From: Ophiosphaerella korrae
Taxonomy: Eukaryota > Ascomycota > Dothideomycetes > Pleosporales > Phaeosphaeriaceae
DNA length: 64,000 bases
Direction of reading: 5' to 3'
Assembly (NCBI GenBank): GCA_028456385.1
Contig: JALNQF010000010.1
Coordinates: 62,001-126,000 of the forward strand
Below are positions 56,371 through 64,000 of this stretch, in pieces; the stretch's first letter is position 1, and every line of letters starts with the position of its first letter. The notes under the pieces were generated by a model, which searched no databases, was not told the origin of the DNA, and saw nothing but the letters and a program-made list of their open reading frames with translations. The translations under genes were made by a program, and so were the position numbers.

Positions 56371-58792
56371 AAATCGAATTGAAATTGTTACACTACAAGC
56401 TATGAAACATTCCATCCCATTTACGATCCGCATCACCCGTGTATTGAATAGCTGAGTTCGCCCTGTTGGTTGGCTGAAGGTCTGAGTCCTCAGCACGTCC
56501 GTAATTTGCAGCGCGGATTCAATTCTTTGTATCCTACGTAGTATGTCTGGCAGCAGTTGTAGTGTTCCGAGCTGATTCGGCATTTCGTTTGACTGTCATG
56601 ATAGACTGATTTTTCGGTTAGCTGGATATAGTGTCAAAGGAGGTTTATGCATTACTTTGAACGAGGAGCCCCGCTATACTGACACATTGTGCCCCCCGCT
56701 TTGCAAGTACCGCAACATGGCTTCTCTTCATCACACTTCCTTTTCCGTTGGCGGCACCTATCGCAAGCCTATCTTGAATGTTAGGTGCTCAGATGTTTCA
56801 TATCATGCGCGTAATTGAGTAGGCCGTACTTGCAAGGCCCGAAGTGGCTTCTTCTGGGTGGCGATCGAGTACGTAGAGGACGCCGAAGAAAGCTCACAGC
56901 TATCCGTATTCGTCATGGAGTCGCCGGCGACGCTGCAATTGAGATGTATTTCATGCATTGATAATTGATGCTAGCCATACCATTGACTATAGGCTTCCAA
57001 AGAAACTGTCTGGGGGTCTAGCGGTAGAGGCTGGAATGATGTTCCAGGATCAAGCTGCTGTGTTGGCTCAGAAGGAGTAAACTGAAGAGGATATAGGGCT
57101 TGGAGAGATAGCTTGATTATTGCTGTAAATGAGCTAACTCTGAGAAAGCTTCAAGGTTCTGCTGATGACCGATTGGATACATTACACCTATGTGTACAGT
57201 GGTTGAAGGACACACTTGCAGGAAGGCAGCCTTTAAGGGACAATACAGCCAACATAAAACTCAAAAGCTTGTCCAGAATCGGATTGGAGAAGACCATTTG
57301 GAGTAATAAGCTGCGAAAGGGCTGTGCGGGTTATCAACGAAGATAATAGTGGATCTTAAATATCATTGAATGAAAACAAATACTGGCGAAACCCCTTGTT
57401 CTTTGTGTACGGCCATCAAAGCGGAGACCAGGAAGCGAGCGACGAGAGGAGGGGAGAGGATTGGGCTAGACGGTTGAGGTCCTAAGACCCTTCCCAGACA
57501 AGTAATTTTAGTTATTCTATTCTAATAATTTTATATTAAATTTCTTTTTTAAGTTCTTTATAGTACTAAAAATGGTCATCTTATCCACGCGAAGCGCCAC
57601 TCCATTGCAGTGGTGCCGAGATTCTTGTCGCCGATCAAACACTTCACATCAGGACTATTCGTGTGGATTCCTCGCCCTTATCCATATGAAAAACAATAAT
57701 CTCCACCGAACTGACATGTCACTTAGTCTCACTCAGGACGTGATGCCTCGTGCAGCAGCCTACGTCAATGAGACTACTTTACTCAATATATAACTTATAA
57801 CGTTACACAATAGTCAACAAAGGCGGCAGATACCTCTTCACTTGTTAACGTCCGTGATGTAACCTGGATTAATTGTGTAGACACAACTACACAAAGTGTT
57901 CACAGGACAGGTGTTCTGGTACGCATCATCTCTGGCACAATCCAGCTTGTGCTGACGGTGAGTTTCCTTGCACTTATTAGATACAAGGGCGCCACGGAAT
58001 GAGTAAAAGATATTGTGGGCTTTTATGCTTACGACGGAGCATCGCGCATGCAAAGGGCGCACCGTTAGGTGCGTGTAGGTTCATTTTGGACCAGCCACCT
58101 CCAACTTGAAGAGCATATACCTAATTAAGACGAACGCCGTTTGCTAGAGTTACCTGCCTGGGCCGCTTACAATGGGGCCGGCTGCTTCGTACCTGCATCC
58201 GCGACTGCCTTTCGTCACTTCTGGTCCGCATCGGCGCTCGAAGCGTAGCGTGGAAGCCATTCAATTAGAGTACACCACGCTTTGACAATATTACGAAAGT
58301 GGAAACATTTATATTTGACTTTGGTGTAGTCGCACATATTGGCATTGAGGGTGGCGAGGAGACGCGAAGAAAGCCATCTTATCTTTGGTTTGTGGCAAGA
58401 ATCGGTAGCTATCTCTTAGCTGGTGATGCCGGTTCGGCGAGGTCGAGCGTGACTGGTTCGAATCGTATCCCCTCTTCTCCACCTCAGGTGAGCGCCTCGT
58501 TAGTTTTTCCTGAGTGCTTCGAGTTGCTTACTTGCCTTTGCACCGTCACGTGCTAGTATAGTGCTATATATTCTCTCATTACCCTAATCGCTTGATCTCT
58601 CTTTTACATTCCCACTAGTAGAGCTTCAGCATTAATAAGACTGTCATGTCTGGAGAAGCGCCATACCCTATCGATTCCCTTATGTAAGGTTTCAGCTAAT
58701 CTAACCTAGAACGCGCTAACCAAAGCGGCAGTCGGGAATATTTCCGGGAAAGTCAAGGTCAATTCAACTCTACCCCACAGTCAGCTACTGTA
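56371..58792. other. No supported gene
   Basis: No recognisable frames. 57500-57570 is strongly AT-rich. A GGTTCGAATC word near 58455 resembles a tRNA B box but no cloverleaf forms around it. Confidence 0.35.
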
Positions 58793-59379
58793 ATGCATCT
58801 CGCACAACATACATACGCTGATAAAAAAACTCTGGTGGCTCCTAAGCAAGAACTAGGAGTTTCTCATTCAAACGCTCAAGAGCAATATTCTTCTCCAATA
58901 TCTGGCAGCTATCGTTTAATGGCTCGTCGTGGTAAAATCACAAAGATAGCATGCTTGAGCTGTAAGAAGCTTAGAGTTAAGGTTTGTTGCAACTTTAGAT
59001 ATTTAACGAGGAATAACAAACAGCGCAGTGTGACGGAGTTCGACCAGTGTGCAATACGTGCGAATCGAAGTCCACCACGTGCGTGTACGACGTCGCCGAA
59101 GAAGAAAAAACAACAACACAGCTACGAGCTATCAACAGGAGGTTGGTAAAGGAAGTAACGGACATAAAGAGGGTTTTACCGATACTAGTCATGGCATTGG
59201 ACCGAGACTTGGCAGTAAAATGGGCAATGGAAATACAAAGCTTCGGCTTTGCGCGCTTCACAGCTGATAAGATTATGGACTCTTGTCAGTACTTTCCCAG
59301 CTCTTATACTTCAACAGAGGACTACCTCCCCCAGGCGGAATTCACACCCATCGAACCGGCTGCGTATCCCCAGGTTTAG
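58793..59379 (+). CDS. Short Zn2Cys6 DNA-binding protein
   Basis: Exons 58793-58981 and 59029-59379 join through a 47-bp intron (GTTTGT donor, GCGCAG acceptor) to give 179 residues. The splice completes a binuclear zinc cluster: ACLSCKKLRVK joined to CDGVRPVCNTCESKSTTC, matching C-x2-C-x6-C-x6-C-x2-C-x6-C. A basic linker and coiled coil follow (TTTQLRAINRRLVKEVTDIK), then a helix-rich tail. Length is far below full-size fungal Zn2Cys6 regulators, which carry a 400-residue middle domain. The TAG at 59377 could be a mutated Gln or Trp codon, because the frame continues 27 codons (GYSKYGEYRLYGEAVQISKE). An upstream in-frame ATG at 58919 is an alternative start. Confidence 0.75.
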
Positions 59380-59464
59380 GGTTATTCCAAATATGGGGAG
59401 TACCGTTTATATGGTGAAGCGGTTCAGATCTCAAAGGAGGAACGCAGGCTGGGCTGTTAAACAG

Positions 59465-61289
59465 CAGACATCTACAGCTTGCTTTGGACTAAAAGAATAA
59501 AAGCTTTACGTTTGTTTACAGGCGAAAACGTATGCTGGATAATGTGTTGAATAGCAAATGCAATTAGTTGCTCAAATGCATCTATATGAACACAGCAATG
59601 CAGTAATGATCCTTGTAAATTGTGCCTCAAGTCGAAATTGAGGCCGAGTGTTTTCCTGTCTATAGGCCCCTTCACACTTGCAAATGTCTCTACAGTAAAC
59701 ACTGGGTTTGCTCCTATAAAATTGCTTGAGAGCACCAACCGGACGGGGAATGGGAGAGAACGGATATAAAAACTCGCAATATTCTTCTCGTTGGATCAAC
59801 TCGCTTCTAGGCCTCCATAAAAGCAAAGCCCGTATCATACAATACATTCATCATACCCATTCAATTCTGACTTTTTCTAGCAGGAACAGAGCATCCCTCC
59901 TCTTCGTGTAAAAATTACTATTAAAGGTAATCCAATCTATACTTTAATGCTTCGCGATAGAAGAAACTAGGTAAAATTAGCCATTTGCTTCCTCTGCAGC
60001 ACATGCTTTCCAACACCTCTAACGCAGCAGGCTAGCAGAACACCGGCCCTCCAACAAGCCCACCCATCACGTTCAGCAACGGACGATGCATCTTCAGCCA
60101 ATATAAGCAATTTGCGACTGGGAATGAACTAGTCCTAGCCCACCCAAACACACCACCCACCAGCAGACTACAGATACACTGCCCCCGTTTGATCTTGCCA
60201 GACATCACCTAGAAAGAAGAGCTATGCCAATTCAGCTGCTGTTCTTGTTCTTTACTGCTGACTCAGATCGTCGCTGAACCCTGACAGGATCTGCTTCCCA
60301 CAGACCCACATCGATCCCCAACGTCCGGGGCTTAGCCGAGAAGAGTGGCGTAATCAACCTACATGGAACAGCAGACAGCAGCATTGGCCTTCGCATTTCT
60401 CGCTTTTCAATTTTTATTATTCGGAGCTCGGCAAAGTTGTCGTATCGCTGACTACCAATATAATACAGAATTACAACAGAGCGTGAAAACAGGAACTCGA
60501 ATCCCAACTACGTCTTGCACACATTACAACCTTCACGAATCGTAGTATGCGACATGGTGTTCTACAACAACAAAAGCGGTTTCGGCAATTGCGATGCACT
60601 CAAAAATAGAAACTGGAAACTAGATTTGTACCTACGACCACTAGACACGGCAGCGTACGCAGGCACGGATCTGATAGCTCCCCTTCTGCCGCATATGCTC
60701 CTAGTAGATGTTTATTAATTCGATGGATAGTGCAGCTGTGGAGCTAACAAAGCAGTAGAATCACCACATTCACGCGATGAGGCCTACTTGCCGCTTGTGC
60801 TGTAGGAACGAGCCGAAGGAAAAGTTGGATCAGCGCTACGGCTTTCATATAGATACCGGCCTATAGCATACAGAAGCGGATACTTGAAGTCGTCACACAA
60901 ATTCGAAGTCAACCAACGGGTTCCACGAAGGACAAGCAAGGCCTTGTTAGTTTCCAATACGTGTCCTTGGGTTGGCCGGGCGAAGGTAAGCAGTGGGTTT
61001 TACTAGACGATGACGAGAAAGGCAGAGAGGACATTGTTGATTCCGTACATTCTAACGATCCAAGGTTAATCAAAAATGGTCCAGAGCTGGGGCTTGCGCC
61101 GAAAGTCATGCTAGGGTCTGTGGATGCCACTCTGGGCGAGAAGCAATCTCATTCGCTGTATGGATTAGGCTGGGACTTCGGATGTGGCTGTAAGGACTGT
61201 GGCAGGGTGGGTTGATCAACAAGGTAGGCATGACCACCTTTTCCCAGCCACATTCTTTACCTAATTTAATGAGTATCACACCCTTTTCT
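59465..61289. other. No confident gene; one possible frame
   Basis: The plus frame 60961-61215 reads like protein (LGWPGEGKQWVLLDDDEKGR, DSVHSNDPRLIKNGPELGL) but has no start, family or splice context. The rest is unrecognisable. Confidence 0.3.
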
Positions 61290-62005
61290 TTATTTGTTGA
61301 AGGAAGTTACGGTGGTGGTTCCCGGAACCGGATTGATGAAAACGGTGGGTTCACCAGGGACAATGGCTCCAAGACTTGTCAATGCATTTTCCGCTTGCCC
61401 AAACATCTGTGCTTGAATCTTCATGTCGAGCTTTGCTTCAACAGTGGTAGACTGGAGGGAAGGCGCCTCTTGCAAGAAGTTTTTGAGCTCCCAAGCCTTG
61501 CAAAGTGCTGTCATTGCGATCAGCACTTCGGCTCGCATCATCCCCACCATTAATTCACCGCTGATATTGGGTGCCGCGTTGATTTTTCCCATAGCTTTAT
61601 CTATCCTCGCTTTGTGCGGCGTGTTCGCCGGGAGGTCTTCCCATCGCTGGACCAGCTCATCTTTGGTTTTGGATTGAGCATCAACTGCAAAGACGTCGCC
61701 AAGTGGTCCGTAGGATTGCGCAGAAAGTCGAGACATTTGACCTGAATATTTATGGCCGCGGATTTGGCGAACAGACTCAGGTGGCCAAGAAGTCTCATTT
61801 GCAATTCCCTAGACTAGTTCATGCTCTGCATATTGACCCAAACCTCGTACCGGAACTCGGCCGCCTTTTCCAAATACGGCGCCCAGGCATGCTCGATCTG
61901 GCTTTTCTTGCATGGCGGGCTCGATTTAGGTGAGTTGCCTTGTGTTATGTATAGTGGGAGTGGATGGCTTAGATTGTTCTCCACACGACTGGGATGACAA
62001 CCCAT
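61290..62005 (-). pseudogene. Fragmentary hypothetical gene
   Basis: The minus frame 61736-61290 (MSRLSAQSYGPLGDVFAVDA, KDELVQRWEDLPANTPHKAR, ending GEPTVFINPVPGTTTV) is open for 148 codons. Upstream pieces in other frames (EHAWAPYLEKAAEFRYEVWV, LLGHLSLFAKSAAINIQVKC) suggest one former protein split by a TAG at about 61825 and a frame change near 61740. No family recognised. Confidence 0.35.
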
Positions 62006-62500
62006 GTTGCTTGAATTCTAATGTTGGTGAATCATTTTCATGGCTCAAAACACTTGATTTATATTTCGAGCTATGTGATCTGAATAAGTTAACCTAGACG
62101 TCAGCGAACAGGAGCCCGCATTCCCTCGGCAATGCATGAATTCACCCAAGTTTGCACCGCCACATCGTATCAACGCATGCCAAGGCAGCCAGACATAGGC
62201 TTTGAAGCGGAGGGATTACTGCACAGTAAGCACTTAGGCTAGTCAAGGCGTGGTGAAACGCCGACAGATAGCAGGGATACCTTGTGGTCACAATGTGCAC
62301 AAATATTAGCGCAAAGTTCCCATAAGCTGAGGTGGCATCATACGCTTGCTGACGGTAGCAGGAGTGGCAAGAGTGGCATGACTGGACAAGGGCTCAGATC
62401 GGGGCGCGTGTGCCGTAAGCGAGATGAGCCATGGCATTAGCGCAGATTTCTGGTTGATCGACTGGAACCAGGATTTGCCCCAGCGCGGGGTCTGGGCTTC

Positions 62501-62890
62501 TTGCACGCTGGAATGTTGCATGGTTTGATCCGAGGCGTGAGCACCATGCCAAACTTATCGGGAAAGGCGACGGCAGAACAGGCCCAGCAGTATTCAGGCT
62601 TGGCAAAAGATGAAGAGTGGGAGAGATTTCTAGTGGGAAGCCTTGGGGCAGTCGTGAAGGACTCCAGTAACATGGACATGGGAAATCTCCAAAGAAATCA
62701 CGCGTGAGGAGCGCGAGCAACACAAAAAGCAAGGAAATGACGAGCTCCGCAGTCGAATCAATGAAACCCTGCAAAAAGAGAGCCTACCCGAGGTGGACAT
62801 GACCCTTGTCAGATGGCGCACCATACGAGTGGCGGCCGCTCTCAAGCATTCAGAAAGTGCGTTATCATATGTTCTAAGGTGGAGACACTG
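62501..62890 (+). pseudogene. Fragmentary hypothetical gene
   Basis: A frame containing LSGKATAEQAQQYSGLAKDE and WERFLVGSLGAVVKDSSN stops at 62707. One base out of phase, from about 62680, ISKEITREEREQHKKQGNDE, RSRINETLQKESLPEVDMTL and RWRTIRVAAALKHSES continue as a charged helical protein. A single-base indel in a GGG run would reconcile them. No family recognised. Confidence 0.35.
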
Positions 62891-64000
62891 ACGTACGTAA
62901 TATAGATAAGTCTAACAAAAGAAACGAGTGTTCTGGCACCACTACAGAAAGCACCATCACCGACACATCCGCTGCGGCGTCCTCGGTTGGCACGACCGAC
63001 ATGAATGTCGATCGTCCTTATGACCCCATCCGGGGTGTTTGATGCAACAGCTTGGGACCCATCGCCAGCTGTGCGTAATTGGTCACTTGAAGGTATTGAG
63101 GAATATGCAAGAGGGATAAATTGTAAATGTTGCGTAGCTAGAGTCACATTCAGAATCATGGCAGCGAACTCTCGAGCTTTCTGTCTCCTTCGAGTCAGTC
63201 TAAAGTCTAAAGTTGGACAATCGAGTTCGCAGCACTACCTCCAAGTATGGTAGAATATGCGAGTCAGTTTGTGCCAAGCTTGGAACCATGAAAAAAGCAT
63301 GTTCAACCTGTAGCATAAAACGTGGCACTGCCACACGTGATGATGGTGTTCTCAATGCCCATCATAAGTGGTGCACCTCGGCTTCCCCACAGCTGAATTT
63401 TAACGTAAATTTATCGTACCGAAATTGTCCTAGTTCATATCAACCTAAGTACTTTCATATTGTGGCGTTTTTCGAAGCGGGGATCATTGTCCCTTACTCC
63501 TGTCTTGCTTAGACACCAGGATGAAACTCGATCAAATCGTAACCTTGCTGTGCGCGGCCCGCTACTACCTAGGTGCCGTCTTCGAGCCAGTTGCAAGTTG
63601 ACGGTATGCTTACTGAAGGCCTGAAAGAACGTACACGGTTAATGGTCTACTTCCGAATTGGTCTACCAGGGGTGTCTCCCTTGTAGATTATCCCCGCCCC
63701 AACGTGTGCGTTCCTCACCGGTCGCCCTTCCTGCAGGCGCATACATATTTGCCTGCCTCTATACACTGCCTCCATGGGATTACCGATTCTATGGCTCCGG
63801 CTTGGCGATCACCACAATATGTTCTCATTGTTCGCTGGGAAGGACTGCAGATACTTGTGCCGATGAAGTTCTCCTCTGCTGTGGAGAGACTTGTGGAATA
63901 TCAAAGAGTCGTTTCTGAAGGGGCAGTGCACGATGTGGAGGCTGATATACTTGTACACTGGCTAGCATAAAGTCTAAAATTGCACTGCATAGTAGTCAAC
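62891..64000. other. No supported gene
   Basis: A short plus frame at about 63289 begins MKKACSTCSIKRGTATRDD, which could be a zinc-cluster remnant, but only two Cys are in register. Nothing else recognisable. Confidence 0.3.

Noticed and set aside
58400..58500. A nuclear tRNA suggested by GGTTCGAATC
   Set aside because: No acceptor, D or anticodon stems form around it.
1..64000. CRISPR array, bacterial operons or a viral genome
   Set aside because: The introns, protein families and RIP pattern are fungal; the tandem repeats lack unique spacers.

Overview
The window is nuclear DNA of a filamentous ascomycete. Its genes carry short introns (about 41-140 bp) with GT..AG ends and CTAAC/CTGAC-like branch points. 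The protein families are typically fungal: HNH_2 proteins, CFEM, Zn2Cys6, DUF3435, lipase-NB-ARC receptors and fungal PD-(D/E)XK families. Dead genes lose their reading frame mostly through TGG or CAG/CAA to stop changes, the signature of repeat-induced point mutation (RIP). I cannot name the species. Gene density is low and pseudogenes are abundant, so this is an accessory, repeat-rich compartment.

Left part (1-39.9 kb). An F-box-like gene (801-1655) and an intact HNH nuclease-like gene (2162-3712) are followed by a graveyard: an APH-like kinase relic (7.6-8.2 kb), a Tc1/mariner transposase with about 13 stops but no frameshift (9.1-10.1 kb), a class III aminotransferase relic lacking its catalytic lysine (10.9-12.2 kb), and two small inverted-repeat elements (10.8 and 12.35 kb). 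From 12.7 to 24.3 kb I recognise almost nothing. A four-exon, 638-residue membrane protein (26467-24372, minus) and a four-exon secreted CFEM protein (27112-27854) look intact. Relics follow: HEAT-repeat, FAD oxidoreductase, PDDEXK_12-like, a deleted copy of the HNH gene and a second PD-(D/E)XK family. Then come two intact small genes (36170-36671, unknown; 37313-37954, HDDC2-like with HD changed to RD), an adenylate-kinase-like relic and a transcription-factor C-terminus relic.

Central element (39959-55301, 15.3 kb). This is the main finding. Two 13-bp inverted repeats bracket it, and just inside each lies an array of GCTCA words spaced at multiples of about 10.5 bp. The first gene inward is a DUF3435 tyrosine recombinase (the Starship 'captain' family) with a C-terminal zinc-finger region and two tandem chromodomains; its coding sequence is nearly intact but carries two TAG stops. 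Cargo includes a lipase-like/NB-ARC NLR of 1,054 residues whose frame continues 273 codons beyond a single TGA, a coiled-coil gene with an embedded cullin-like block, a mitochondrial-looking tRNA-Val, a collagen-like transmembrane gene with a frameshift, and several minisatellites. I read it as a small, decaying Starship-like element carrying an allorecognition/immunity-type receptor.

Right part (55.3-64 kb). Mostly non-coding, with a 3x45-bp minisatellite, a 109-bp hairpin element, a short Zn2Cys6 protein gene (58793-59379) and two fragmentary unidentified coding regions (61.3-62.0 kb minus, 62.5-62.9 kb plus).

All exon models were built by hand from splice signals and frame agreement; none has transcript support here.
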